Shown: positions 21,017-31,400, numbered from the stretch's first letter. The stretch: DNA of 64,000 nt from Opitutaceae bacterium (GCA_016795565.1 JAEUGW010000011.1:62001-126000), one strand, 5' to 3'. Notes: generated by a model from the sequence alone, not told the origin. Made by a program: numbers and translations.

Positions 21017-21505
21017 TCACCGGAGCTTCCGCGGGGAAACCACCACCCCGTCGTCATCGCTATAGACCCACGATCCCGGCGCGAAGACCGCCCCGCCCTG
21101 TTGCACGACGACATCGACGGCCCCGGCGCCCGCCTTGCCGCTTTTCCGGGGATTGGTGCCGAGCGCCTTGACCCCGAAGGCCAGCCCGCCAAGCGCCACC
21201 GCGTCGCGCACGGCGCCAAATATAATCACGCCGCTCCAACCGTTTTTCAGACCGAGCCCCGCCACGATATCGCCAATGAGGGCCGCTTCGAGCGAGCCGC
21301 CGCCGTCAACCACCAGGACCTCGCCGGGCGACGGTTGCTCGAGGGCGCGGCGCAGCAGGACATTGTCATTGCGGCACTGGATCGTGCGAACCTGGCCGCA
21401 GAAAATGCGCCGGCCACCGTATTGCCGCAACGGTGTGATGCAGACCTGGCAATCGCTGCCGTGCGCATCGCACAGGTCGGCGGTGGAAAAAGCATGGGCG
21501 TGCAT
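21017..21505 (-). CDS. RraA-family aldolase / demethylmenaquinone methyltransferase-like protein
   Basis: 162 residues, start ATG 21505 (MHAHAFSTADLCDAHGSDCQV), 8 nt after the aconitase stop. The core reads PGEVLVVDGGGSLEAALIGDIVAGLGLKNGWSGVIIFGAVRDAVALGGLAFGVKALGTNPRKSGKAGAGAVDV. It contains the G-x-x-RD metal and pyruvate-binding motif of 4-hydroxy-4-methyl-2-oxoglutarate/4-carboxy-4-hydroxy-2-oxoadipate class II aldolases. RraA-type RNase E regulators share the fold. Operon position after aconitase favours an enzyme acting on a hydroxy-oxo polycarboxylate, or oxaloacetate decarboxylation. This is inferred from context. Confidence 0.82.
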   Translation of the reverse strand: MHAHAFSTADLCDAHGSDCQVCITPLRQYGGRRIFCGQVRTIQCRNDNVLLRRALEQPSPGEVLVVDGGGSLEAALIGDIVAGLGLKNGWSGVIIFGAVRDAVALGGLAFGVKALGTNPRKSGKAGAGAVDVVVQQGGAVFAPGSWVYSDDDGVVVSPRKLR

Positions 21506-21513
21506 GGGGCCGG

Positions 21514-24108
21514 CTACGGGGTGTATTTGGGCAGCAGGTAATTCAGAAGTCCACCCTGCCGGATGTAATCGGCTTCCCGTTCCGTGGCCACGCACGAGTG
21601 CAGCGCGATTTCCTCGCTGCGCCCGTCGGGCCGGTTGATCCGCAACGGGACGGATTGGTGCGGACGAATGGGGCCCTCCATGGCGGACAGATCGAAGCTC
21701 TCGGCGCCGGTGAGGGCGATCCCGGCACGGGTCATCCCCGATGGAAACTGAAGCGGCAGGACACCCATCCCGATCAGGTTGCTGCGGTGGATGCGCTCGA
21801 AGCTTTCGGCGATCACCGCGCGCACCCCGAGCAGCGCGGGGCCCTTGGCGGCCCAATCGCGGCTGGAACCGGCGCCATAATTTCTCCCGGCAAAAATGAG
21901 CAAGGGAGTGCCCGCCCGGCGGTGACTTTCGCTGGCCTCGTAAACCGTCTGGATTGTCCCAATCGGGGCCAGTTCGTTGCGGAGGTTAGGATTGCTGAAG
22001 ATCCCCCGCAACATGACCTCATGGTTTCCGCGCCGGGTGGAATACTGGTTGAATTCGGACACGGGCACCCCGCGCTGTTCCAAGTAGCGGCCGGCGAGGC
22101 TGTCTCGTGGAATGGCACCGGCGGGCGAGATGTGATCGGTAGTAACGTCATCCCCGAGCACCAGCAGCGCCCGCGCCCCGTGCAGGCTGATCCGGTCCAC
22201 GGGAAACCCCGTCTTCGAACCGAAATGCGGCGCCCGGCGTAGGTAGGTCGAGTGCTCGTTCCAGCTAAACGTGACCCCGCCGGCCCCCGCGATGCGTTGC
22301 CATTGCGGCGGACCGGCGAAGACGCGCCCGGCCTGGGCCCGGAACGCCGCGGGCGTCACCACCGCGGCAAGGATGGCCTCGATCTCCGCCTCCGTCGGCC
22401 AGAGCTGGCGCAGGAAAACCGGTTCACCGCGGGCGTCCCGGCCGATCGGCTCCCGGTCGAGGTCAGTCAGGACCGAGCCGGCCAGCGCATAGGCCACGAC
22501 CAGTGCGGGTGACGCCAGGTAGGCGGCGCCGATCCCGGGATGGATTCGGCCCTGAAAATTGCGGTTGCCTGAAAGCACCGCGGCACCGGCGATTTTTCCG
22601 GCCGACGTAAGCGCGCTGACCGGGGCCGCGAGCGGGCCGGAGTTTCCGATGCAGGTCATGCAGCCGTAACCGGTCACGTGAAAGCCAAGCGCATCGAGGT
22701 CCTCCTGCAAACCAGCGGCCTGCAGGTAATGCGTGACGACACGTGAGCCCGGCGAAAGCGAAGTCCGAACCCACGGCGGAACCCGCAGGCCCGCCGCCCG
22801 GGCGCGCCGCGCGAGCAACCCGGCGCCGATCATCAGCGCGGGGTTCGCAGTGTTGGTGCAGCTTGTGATGGCCGCGATCAGCACCGCGCCATCCTGCAAT
22901 TCGAAGCCCCCGGGCTCGGCCGTCGCCCGACGCGGCACGGTGACGCCTGTTGCCAATTCCGGCAGGATGCCAAGGAAGCTCGGGCGCACCTGCGCCAGGC
23001 CCAGCCGGTCCTCCGGGCGGTTCGGCCCGGCGAGCGCCGGTTCGATGGCCGCAAGATCCACCTCGATCCGGTCGGAAAACTGCGCGCACAATTCCGGATC
23101 ATGCCAGAGGCCCTGCGCGCGGGCGTAGGCATCCACGATTGCGATCTTCTCCTCCGCTCGCCCGACCATCCGCAGGTAATCGAGCGTGCGCTGGTCGACC
23201 GGGAAGAATGAACAGGTGGCGCCGTATTCCGGCGCCATGTTGGCAATCGTGGCGCGGTCGGCCACCGAAAGGGCCGCCACACCCGGCCCGTAAAATTCGA
23301 CGAATTTGTCCACGACCCCGCGCTCGCGGAGCAGCTGCGTCAACCGCAATGCCACGTCGGTGGCCGTCGTCCCGGGCCGCAGGCGGCCATTCAAACGCAC
23401 GCCCACCACGTCAGGGATGGGCAACAGCAGCGGCTCGCCCAGCGCCGCGGAAATCCCCTCGAGACCGCCCACGCCCCAGCCCAGGATGCCGAGCGCGTTG
23501 ATCATCGGCGTGTGGCTGTCGGTCCCCACCAGCGTTTCCGGCCGCAGGACTTGCCGGCCGCCTTCCCCGGCAACGCACACGACCTCGCTGAGGTGTTCCA
23601 GGTTGATCTGGTGGATGATGCCGGCGCCCGGGGGCACGACGCGGAAATTGGCGAGGTTCTGCTGGGCCCAGCGGATGAACTGGTAGCGCTCATGGTTGCG
23701 CTCGAACTCACGCTCCAGGTTGATGCGCTGCGCCTCCGCCGAGCCCTGCGCGTCCACCATGACGGAATGGTCGATCACCAGGTCGACGGCGATGGCCGGG
23801 TTCACCCGCGCGGGATCGCCGCCGCGTTGCGCCACGGCATCGCGCAAAGTAGCGATGTCGACCAGCGCCGGCACGCAGGTGGTGTCGTGCATGATGACCC
23901 GCGAAGGCCGGAATTCCACGACTGCCCCGGCCTTGCCACCCTCATCGAGCCAGGACCGGAAAGCCGCGGCCGACGCCGGGGAGTGTTCGAGGACGTTCGC
24001 CGCAAGAACCAGCAGGCACTTCGGCAACCTCTCGAACCGCGGATCGCAGGCCGCCACGTTGGTGTAGCAATGGCTCCGGCCCCCGATGGCGAGTTCGGCC
24101 CGGCACAC
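21514..24108 (-). CDS. acnA: aconitate hydratase, AcnA type
   Basis: [4Fe-4S] enzyme interconverting citrate and isocitrate, 864 residues. The cluster cysteines lie in AAITSCTNTANP (about residue 413) and GYGCMTCIGNSGP (about 480). The latter is the AcnA/IRP signature and differs from the AYACTTCNGMSG form of AcnD (2-methylcitrate dehydratase). Swivel-domain motifs SYGAGSSRDWAAKGP-like (NYGAGSSRDWAAKGPALLG) and IAESFERIHRSNLIGMGVLPLQF are intact. It starts 2 nt after the esterase stop and 8 nt before the RraA start. A catabolic, not housekeeping, role is suggested by its place in a TonB-receptor operon on a mobile element. Confidence 0.92.
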   Translation of the reverse strand: MCRAELAIGGRSHCYTNVAACDPRFERLPKCLLVLAANVLEHSPASAAAFRSWLDEGGKAGAVVEFRPSRVIMHDTTCVPALVDIATLRDAVAQRGGDPARVNPAIAVDLVIDHSVMVDAQGSAEAQRINLEREFERNHERYQFIRWAQQNLANFRVVPPGAGIIHQINLEHLSEVVCVAGEGGRQVLRPETLVGTDSHTPMINALGILGWGVGGLEGISAALGEPLLLPIPDVVGVRLNGRLRPGTTATDVALRLTQLLRERGVVDKFVEFYGPGVAALSVADRATIANMAPEYGATCSFFPVDQRTLDYLRMVGRAEEKIAIVDAYARAQGLWHDPELCAQFSDRIEVDLAAIEPALAGPNRPEDRLGLAQVRPSFLGILPELATGVTVPRRATAEPGGFELQDGAVLIAAITSCTNTANPALMIGAGLLARRARAAGLRVPPWVRTSLSPGSRVVTHYLQAAGLQEDLDALGFHVTGYGCMTCIGNSGPLAAPVSALTSAGKIAGAAVLSGNRNFQGRIHPGIGAAYLASPALVVAYALAGSVLTDLDREPIGRDARGEPVFLRQLWPTEAEIEAILAAVVTPAAFRAQAGRVFAGPPQWQRIAGAGGVTFSWNEHSTYLRRAPHFGSKTGFPVDRISLHGARALLVLGDDVTTDHISPAGAIPRDSLAGRYLEQRGVPVSEFNQYSTRRGNHEVMLRGIFSNPNLRNELAPIGTIQTVYEASESHRRAGTPLLIFAGRNYGAGSSRDWAAKGPALLGVRAVIAESFERIHRSNLIGMGVLPLQFPSGMTRAGIALTGAESFDLSAMEGPIRPHQSVPLRINRPDGRSEEIALHSCVATEREADYIRQGGLLNYLLPKYTP

Positions 24109-24110
24109 GC

Positions 24111-25001
24111 TCAGCGGGGCTTGGCGCCGAACAGCGCCTCCTCGACCTCACGCGCGGCCAGCATCCGCATCCCATCATGGCCGATCCGCGGGGTCTCGAC
24201 GATGCGCCAGTTGAACACCCAGCCGCGTTCGGCGGCTATTTTTTGCGAGGTCTCGAAGAAGTTCTGCCCGCGCGCGAGCCGCACCGGGCCCTGTTTCATC
24301 GCGTCGGGGCTAAGGTCGAAGTAGTCGGAGGCGTGCTGCCAGACATCGCCCGTGCCGAGGTAGAGCGTGAGCGGAGCGGCATGAAACCGTTTCAGGGCGG
24401 TGTCGTTGACCAGCTCGGCCGGAAGCCCGCCGATGCCATAGGGATAGTTCACGTCGCGCCATGGAAACGGGTAGGAACCTGGATTGCAGGCGACGAAGCC
24501 CTTCGCCTCATGAGGCATGAAAAACGCCATCCGCACCACGAATTGTCCGCCGCCCGAGTGTCCGATCATGTAATAGGGCAATCCCGGCCGGCTCTCCTTT
24601 GCGCGCACCGCGGCCACGAGCCGGACGATCGCGTTGGTCGTCCACTTGTCACGCGGCTGCGGCACGCCGGCCAGCAGCACCCCGAGCGTGCGCTTGTAGC
24701 GCTCGTCGTTGAAACGCTCCTTGTCAAACTCCGGGGCCACCACGAGGACGCCGAAACGCTCGGCCAGGTTGATGGCCCAATCACGGTGTTCGGAGGCATT
24801 GCGGTCGGAACCGTGGACCACCACCACCAGCGGCCCGTCCGTGTAGGTGGGCGGCTTGTAGGCGAAGACACGAAGCGGCTCACCCTCGTTCGGCAGCGTG
24901 AAGTCCGACAGGCCCGGCGGCAGCGGCGCTTCGGCCGAGCACAGCGATGCGGAAACCGCCAGCAGCGACAGGCCAAGGACCAGATGAAGGCGCGCGTGCA
25001 T
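24111..25001 (-). CDS. secreted alpha/beta hydrolase (esterase or PHB-depolymerase-like)
   Basis: 296 residues starting at ATG 25001 with signal peptide MHARLHLVLGLSLLAVSASLCSA. The oxyanion-type segment is VVVVHGSDRNASEHRDWAINLAERFGVLVVAPEFD. The nucleophile elbow is YMIGHSGGGQFVVRMAFFMP. A late segment PRIGHDGMRML supplies the likely catalytic His. The pattern resembles secreted polyester or carboxylester hydrolases. It is 5 nt after the previous hydrolase and 2 nt before aconitase, so tightly co-transcribed. It likely cleaves the substrate brought in by the TonB receptor; the bond is unknown. Confidence 0.82.
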   Translation of the reverse strand: MHARLHLVLGLSLLAVSASLCSAEAPLPPGLSDFTLPNEGEPLRVFAYKPPTYTDGPLVVVVHGSDRNASEHRDWAINLAERFGVLVVAPEFDKERFNDERYKRTLGVLLAGVPQPRDKWTTNAIVRLVAAVRAKESRPGLPYYMIGHSGGGQFVVRMAFFMPHEAKGFVACNPGSYPFPWRDVNYPYGIGGLPAELVNDTALKRFHAAPLTLYLGTGDVWQHASDYFDLSPDAMKQGPVRLARGQNFFETSQKIAAERGWVFNWRIVETPRIGHDGMRMLAAREVEEALFGAKPR

Positions 25002-25006
25002 GGCGC

Positions 25007-26035
25007 TCAGGGCTTCAGATATTTCCCGAACCACTCGAAAATGCGACGGCGCGCATCGTGGGCGTCGGGATTGTCGCTGAAGATGAAGCTATGGTCGCCG
25101 ATGGCATTGTCGTAGAGCACTGCCTCATGCGTCTTGCCGTAGGCCTTGAGCGCCTCGACGAAGCGTTTGTTGTGCAGCTGGTAGGGCACCACGGTGTCGC
25201 CGGTGGTGGAGAGCACGAGGACCGGCGTCTCGATCTTTTCGACGAAGAAGGCGGGTGAGACCTCGATGTAGGCCGCGAGATTCCGGTTGGGCAGCTTGCC
25301 GCCGTAATGCGGATCGTCGGCGATCTGCTGGCGGCGCGCGTCGGTTTTGTAGCTCATGAACGCGACCATGTCCTTGAGACCGGCGACATCGACGGCCGCC
25401 TTGAAGCGCTTCGGTTCCTCCTGGAGGGTCCGCATGCTCAGCATACCGCCGCGGCTGTGGCCGAAGATGCCCATGCGATCCGGATCCACGAACGGTTGCG
25501 CAGCGAGATAGGCCGCGCTCGAGCGCACGTCCGCGAAATCGGAGACGCCATAGTTATTCTGGTAGATGGACTCCCCGTGACCCGAGCTGCCGCGGTATTC
25601 GGGGAAGATCACGACGTAGCCGTGCCGCACGGCCTCCTCGATGAGGGGAAACCAGCTGGCGGAAAGCTGCGTGTGATTGCCGCCGTGCACCACGACGAGT
25701 CCGGGATATTTCTTCCCGGCCGGCATGTCCTTGGGCGTGAACAGGTAGCCCGGGATGGCTTCGCGCTCCGGGGCGTTGGTCGGAAAGAGAACGCGCTTCA
25801 TCCGGACGCGGTCGCCGTATTCCAGGCGGAAATTGGTGATGATGACCTCGGTCTTGAGCAGGTAGACTTCCTGGAGCATCAGGGCGAGTTGGCCGGCGGT
25901 ATCCTTGGCCTCGCGGTCAAGGTGGTTTTCTGGCGAGACCTCGACGGCGGGCTGCTGCGCGATGGCGGCAACGGCGCCAGCCAGCGCGAGCAAGCAACGG
26001 AGAGATCCTTGGATTCCGACAATGGAGAATTTCAT
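25007..26035 (-). CDS. secreted prolyl-oligopeptidase/dienelactone-hydrolase-like alpha/beta hydrolase
   Basis: 342 residues from ATG 26035 with signal peptide (MKFSIVGIQGSLRCLLALAGAVAAIAQQ). An alpha/beta hydrolase domain follows: KYPGLVVVHGGNHTQLS, GIFGHSRGGMLSMRTLQ (nucleophile Ser), PVLVLSTTGDTVVPYQLHNKRF (acid) and NAIGDHSFIFSDN (His). The arrangement matches acyl-aminoacyl peptidase/S9-like exported hydrolases. It follows the TonB receptor by 67 nt and precedes the second hydrolase by 5 nt. Two different exported hydrolases in one receptor operon suggest two-step processing of an ester or amide substrate. Confidence 0.82.
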   Translation of the reverse strand: MKFSIVGIQGSLRCLLALAGAVAAIAQQPAVEVSPENHLDREAKDTAGQLALMLQEVYLLKTEVIITNFRLEYGDRVRMKRVLFPTNAPEREAIPGYLFTPKDMPAGKKYPGLVVVHGGNHTQLSASWFPLIEEAVRHGYVVIFPEYRGSSGHGESIYQNNYGVSDFADVRSSAAYLAAQPFVDPDRMGIFGHSRGGMLSMRTLQEEPKRFKAAVDVAGLKDMVAFMSYKTDARRQQIADDPHYGGKLPNRNLAAYIEVSPAFFVEKIETPVLVLSTTGDTVVPYQLHNKRFVEALKAYGKTHEAVLYDNAIGDHSFIFSDNPDAHDARRRIFEWFGKYLKP

Positions 26036-26102
26036 GGGCGTTAGGAGCAGGGATTTGGATGAAAACGACAAACGGCCCCGCGCCCAGCGCGGGGCCATCC
26101 AC

Positions 26103-28283
26103 TCAGAATCTCACGGAGACGGAGCCCTTGACCAGGCGGGGCGCCAGCGCGCTCATAAGGCTGCCACCAATGCCGGCCCACGCGTTCTTGTTCGAGAAGT
26201 TGTCCGCGTTGAGCCGGACGGTAACGGGATTGTCGGACACCTTGAAGACGTAGGAAACGCCCGCGGAAAACGTGGTGAAGCCGCCGACGAAGCCGAGGTT
26301 GGAGTTATCCAGCGGGCGCTTGCCGATGTAATAGGCGCCGGCGGACACGTTCAGCCCCTTGATCTGGGGCACCCGCCATTCCGCAAAGAACGACCCGGTG
26401 TATTTCGCCGTGCCCTCGGGGATCTTGCCAAACGTGGCGGTATTGGCGGCGTTGGTCTGTTCGGCGTCCAACATGGTGCCCGACGCGATCAGCGAGACAT
26501 GCTCGCCCGCCTCGCCGGTGATGAACACCTCCGTGCCCTGGTAGGTCGCCACGCCGTTGGCCGTGAGGAAATTGGCGGCATTGGTGAAGGCGCTCGGCCG
26601 CTCAATGTCGAAATAAGACACCTGGAACAGGATCCCGCGGAAGTCCGCCTTGGCACCGACCTCGAACTGGCGCGATTCCAGCGGCGGCAGCACGAAGCCC
26701 GGGTTGGCGGCCGTGGTCGGGGCGGTGGCGCCCGGCTCCAGCGCCCGCGTGTAGCTGAAATACACCGAAGTTTTCGGCGTGGGCTTGTAGGCCAGTGAGG
26801 CCATCGGCGCGACCTTGTTCTTCACGTTGTAGAGGGTCGTGACGGCGGTGGAGACGCCCGTCGTGTTGTTGGTCGTGGTGACGATGTTCCTGCTGTCGTA
26901 ATCGGCGTAACGCACGCCGCCGATGAGCTGGAGCCGTTCATCGAACATCACCACGCGGTCGAAGACATACTTGCCGATGTCCTCGATGGTGTTGTCCGTG
27001 AGAACCGTGGTCGCCGTGGGCGAGGTGGGCCGCGGGAGCGCGACCGGGTTGAAGTAGTTCTGGGTCTGGGTGACGTTGCCGTTGTTGTAAGCTGGCGCGG
27101 CCCGCTCGTTGTAGGCGTAGCCGATGGAGAGGTTGTGCTGCATCTTCGCCAGAAGGAAGCGGCCGAAGAGTTCCACCCGGGCGTTGTCGTTGGAATAATA
27201 CATGGACGGGTTGAACGTGGTGACAACCTGCCCGGCGCCCGTGGTCAGGTTGTAATTCCGAAAGTCAGACGAGTGGCGGGAGCGATGGGTGACCGCCGTG
27301 CCCGCTTCGGCCACGATCGTCCAGGACCGGGAAAGCAACACGTCGGTGCGCAGCACATAGGACCGCATGTAGCCCTTGTTCTCCTGCCAGTCGCCGCCCA
27401 GGTTGCGTTCCTGCGGGGGCATGGGCAGCAGCGGGATGATCCCGCCGGCCGCGACATAACGGATGTTCGTCTGTTCGACGGTGTTCTTGCGGAGGGTCTC
27501 GGCGTCGAAGCGGAACAGCAGCCGGTCGCTCGCCTTCCAGTCCACCGCGATGGACCCGAAGCGGCGCATGCCGGAGTGATGGTCAATGCCGATGTCCTCC
27601 TGGCCGGCCGCCGCGTTGATACGGACGCCAACCTGGTCCTTCTCGCCGAAGCTCCGTGAGATGTCCACCTGCCCGGTTACGCCGCCATAATTGTTGGCCG
27701 TGACCAGGAACGCCGTCAGGGGCTTGGGGGTCGCGCGCTTGGTGACGAGATTGACGATACCGCTGGGAGGCACGAACCCGTAGTAAAGCGACGCGCCGCC
27801 CTTCAGCACTTCGACCCGCTCCTTGTTCTCCAAGGTGAGGTCGATGAGGTTGATCACCGGCAGCGAACCGTTCAGGCGGTAGTTGCCGCGGTTTTCCACC
27901 GTGATGCCGCGGATCGCGATGTTGTCGGCGGCGTTGCCGTTGCTGTTGGCGCGCGTCACGCCCGCCGTGTTCTTCAGCGCGTCGTAGATCGAGCGGGCGC
28001 CCTGCGCGTCCAGCACCTCGCGCGACACCACGTTGACCGTCACCGGCACGTCCACCGGGTTCATGTCGCGAAACGAGCCCACCTGCACGCGTTCGGCCTT
28101 AAAGCCGCCCTTTTGTTTTTCCGTGACGGTGTAAGTTTCCAGTTCCACCGCGGTGGCATCGGGTTTCGCAGCGGCGGCCGGAGCGGCTTCCTGGGCCCGG
28201 AGCAACCCGGGAGCGGCAACGGTCAATGCGAAGAGGGACAGCGCGCCAAAGCGGCGCCAAGTGGCTGGCAGGTTCGGGGTCAT
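26103..28283 (-). CDS. TonB-dependent receptor, siderophore type
   Basis: 726 residues from ATG 28283. Signal peptide ends near GLLRAQ. The N-terminal segment AVELETYTVTEKQKGGFKAERVQVGSFRDMNPVDVPVTVNVVSREVLDAQGA is typical of Opitutaceae receptors. The plug contains NIAIRGITVENRGNYRLNG and KERVEVLKGGASLYYGFVPPSGIVNLVTKR. The beta-barrel ends in SVSVRF with a terminal Phe. It is the first gene of a five-gene unit with two exported hydrolases, aconitase and an RraA aldolase. The palindrome at 28385-28402 lies about 100 nt upstream. The substrate may be a ferric or ester-linked carboxylate; this is inferred from the operon only. Confidence 0.9.
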   Translation of the reverse strand: MTPNLPATWRRFGALSLFALTVAAPGLLRAQEAAPAAAAKPDATAVELETYTVTEKQKGGFKAERVQVGSFRDMNPVDVPVTVNVVSREVLDAQGARSIYDALKNTAGVTRANSNGNAADNIAIRGITVENRGNYRLNGSLPVINLIDLTLENKERVEVLKGGASLYYGFVPPSGIVNLVTKRATPKPLTAFLVTANNYGGVTGQVDISRSFGEKDQVGVRINAAAGQEDIGIDHHSGMRRFGSIAVDWKASDRLLFRFDAETLRKNTVEQTNIRYVAAGGIIPLLPMPPQERNLGGDWQENKGYMRSYVLRTDVLLSRSWTIVAEAGTAVTHRSRHSSDFRNYNLTTGAGQVVTTFNPSMYYSNDNARVELFGRFLLAKMQHNLSIGYAYNERAAPAYNNGNVTQTQNYFNPVALPRPTSPTATTVLTDNTIEDIGKYVFDRVVMFDERLQLIGGVRYADYDSRNIVTTTNNTTGVSTAVTTLYNVKNKVAPMASLAYKPTPKTSVYFSYTRALEPGATAPTTAANPGFVLPPLESRQFEVGAKADFRGILFQVSYFDIERPSAFTNAANFLTANGVATYQGTEVFITGEAGEHVSLIASGTMLDAEQTNAANTATFGKIPEGTAKYTGSFFAEWRVPQIKGLNVSAGAYYIGKRPLDNSNLGFVGGFTTFSAGVSYVFKVSDNPVTVRLNADNFSNKNAWAGIGGSLMSALAPRLVKGSVSVRF

Positions 28284-28384
28284 GGGGTCGGGGTTTGGGG
28301 TGGCGGAGGTGCACCGGCCGGGCAGCGAGGCCAGACTGGTGGGCGAGCAGTGACGCATCGTGGAACGCCCGGCAACGACCGGGA

Positions 28385-28402
28385 CTAGACCTATAGGCCT
28401 AG
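28385..28402. promoter_or_regulatory. 18-bp palindromic candidate operator between TonB receptor and propeller kinase
   Basis: CTAGACCTATAGGCCTAG has the form CTAG-N-CCTATAGG-N-CTAG, with only the two N positions outside the symmetry. It lies 101 nt upstream of the receptor start (28283, minus) and 47 nt upstream of the kinase start (28450, plus), so it can control both. It matches the site at 20980-20997 in 14 consecutive core positions except one. Confidence 0.6.
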
Positions 28403-28449
28403 CCGTTAATCGGCTGGCGCCTCCGCCCCGCCCTCCTAGCGTTGCGTCC

Positions 28450-31400
28450 ATGCCCCGCTGCCGGCCAGCCGCTTTCTTCGCCTGCCTGCTTTGGCTGTGC
28501 GCCGCGCCGGCGTTGCGCGCCGCGGTGGATGTCACGGGCTATGCGGCGTTGGAGATTCCGGAGTCCTCGCGAGCCTTCATCAGCGGGCAGGTGACCGGGC
28601 TGGCGCGCAATCAGGACGGCCTGCTCTTCGTCGGCTCGAGCCGGCTGGCGGTTTTCGACGGGCTCAACTGGCAGCGCATCCTCGTGCCGAACAATGTCGG
28701 CATTGTCGCCCTGCATCCCGTGGGCCGGGACCGCGTCTGGGTCGGCGGCGAGGGGATCATCGGCTGGATTGCGCGAACGGACACCGGGGAATGGGTCTTC
28801 CATTCGCTGGAGAAGGAATTGCGGGCCGCGGGGTTTGACGACCCGGTGAACTTCATTTTCTACACCGCCGCCGCCTCCGGAGAAGGCGCAACCTTCGTGG
28901 CCCGCACGAAAATCATGCGTTGGGACGGACAACGGTTCACCCTCTGGGACCTGCCAGTGTCGCACACCCGCATTTACGGATTCATGGCCGGCAACGAGCT
29001 GATGATCTATCAGCCGGGCACGGGCCTCGTCCGGATGGAGCGGGACGGACCGCGTCTCTGGTTGCCCCTGGCCACCCTGCCCTCGAGCCAGGCGGTGGTC
29101 GGCTACATCCCCCAGCCCGATGGTGGCGAGCTGTTTATTTTCAACGAGGAGGTCTATCGCCGCCATAGTGACCGCTGGACCCGCCTCGATCCGGTTTCCA
29201 ACGAACTGCGGGGACGCCGCGCGCTCCAAGTCGTCCCCGCCGGCCGCGACACCTTCGCCATCGCCACCGGTTATGGCGGCGTGGTGCTCACCAGCACTGC
29301 CGGCGAGTTGCGCGGACTGGTGACCACCCAATCCGGCCTGCCGGATGACCATGTGAACACGCTCGCCATCGATCCCGATCGCCAGATCTGGATCGGGACG
29401 ATCAGCGGGGGCGTGGTCCGGGTCGCCGGCCCTGGCGCCGCCACGGTGCTGGACCGGCGCATGCGCCTCACCCCGCGGCCGCTGCGCCTCGTCGCCGAAT
29501 GGGCCGGCCGGCTGCGGATCGTATCGCAGCGCCGGGTTTTCACGCTGCCGAAATCAACCCTGCAACAGCCGGGGCAGTTCGAGGTGCTCGAACCGTTCTG
29601 GGCGAACCTGGAATGCGCCGCGGTGTTCGACGACCGGCTCTGGTTTGGCGGCGCCGATGGCCTCTGGTCCATGGCTGCGGACGGTTCCACGACGAAAACG
29701 CCGGATGTGCGCGAAGCCACCCTACTCCTGCCGCTGCCCGGAACGCGGCCCTCGCTGCTCATCGGTTCGAGCGATGGCACGCTGCTGCTGCGCGAAGGCT
29801 CCCGCGAACGGATCGCGCTACCGTTGCCCCTCGAACCGGGCGATGCCGTGATCTCCGCCCTGGAGGACACGACCGGGCACCTCTGGCTGGCCACCCGCCG
29901 CGGCGTGGTGTTGAGGCTGGAGCGCGATGCCACCGCACCTGGTGGCTGGCGGTCCTTGGGGCGGGCCGATCCCCTGCCATCCGAACCATTCGCGCTCACC
30001 CTGGTCGGCGACCTGGTTTGTGCCTGGAACGGCGAACAAGTGATGGCTTGGGACGCGGCCGCCCAACGCTTCGTTTCCGTGCCGGGCTTCGCCGCCTGGC
30101 GGGTGCTGGCCTCCGTTCCATTCAGCGCAGATGGTGCCTATTGGAGCGTGCGCCCCCGGGATGCGGAGCCCGACTCCCCCAACGCGCTGTTGCAGGTGCG
30201 GCGGGCGGAGGGCGGACTGCCCGGGTTGCAGTGGGTTCCGCTGACCGTGCCCGGCTTGGATCAGGCCGGCGATATCAACCATCTCAGCGTCACCGCCGGG
30301 GGCACCGGCACCGTGCTTTGGATTGGCGGCGACAGCGCGCTGCTGCGGGTTGAAACCCATGTCATCCGGCCCGCGGCGGGGGCGCCGTCGGTCACCTTGC
30401 AAAGCCTTGTGGTCGATTCCGCCCGCCGCACCCTGCCCGGCGGCGAGGCGACCCGTTTCCCCGCCGACACCGGCCGGCTGCAATTCACCTTTGCGGTCGC
30501 CCATGCCCTCGCCGAAGACCCGGCGGTGCGGTTCCAGACCCAGCTGCTCGGAGCCGAGGCCGGGTGGTCCCGCCCGCAGTCCTCACCTCTGCGCGAGTTC
30601 TCGGGCCTGCCGGCCGGGCCACACTCGCTGCTGGCGCGCGGGGTGGACCGGTTCGGCCGGGCCGGGCCAGCCCTGGAGGTGCAATTTGTCATCGCCACCC
30701 CGTGGTATTGGCAGGGCTGGGCCGTCGCGCTTTGGATCGCGATGGTGGGCGCGCTGGCCTGGTCGGCGCACAAATGGCGGCTGCGCGCACTGCGCCAGGA
30801 ATCGGCCCGGCTGGAACAACTCGTCAATGACCGGACCCGCGAACTGTCGCTTTCCAACACTGCCAAGTCCGAGTTCCTCGACAATCTTGGCCACGAGATC
30901 CGCCGCCCGGCCAACGGGCTGGACTCCGTCGTGCGCAAGCTGGAGGCGGGCGAACTGTCCCCCGCCCAACGCGCGCAGACCCGCCTGCTCCACCTGGCCA
31001 CCGGCAGCCTGCTCAAGCTTTGCGACGAGGTCCTCAATTTTTCCGAGGTGGACGCCGGAGGCGCGCCGGTCGAGGAGCGGACTTTCCTTCTGCGGGAACT
31101 GTTGCCGCGGGTGCTGGCCGAATGCGGCGCCTCCGAGACGGTCGCGGTGCACTGGCCGCCCGATTTCACCGACGGCTTCGTTGGCGATGACACCAAGCTG
31201 GGCATCATGGTGGCAAACCTGACGGCCAACGCGCTGCGCCACGCGCCGGGAGCCCCGGTCGAGATCAACGTCAGCGCCGCCCCACTCACCGACGGCGGGG
31301 CGACGGTCTTGATCGAGGTCGCCGATGGCGGGCCCGGGGTGCCAGCCGATGAACAGGAGGTGATCTTCAAGCGCTTCATCCGCGGCAGCCGGGCCCAAGC

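Noticed and set aside
21514..24108. AcnD-type 2-methylcitrate dehydratase
   Set aside because: Length is similar, but the cluster motif is GYGCMTCIGNSGP as in AcnA, and no prpC, prpB or prpF lies nearby.
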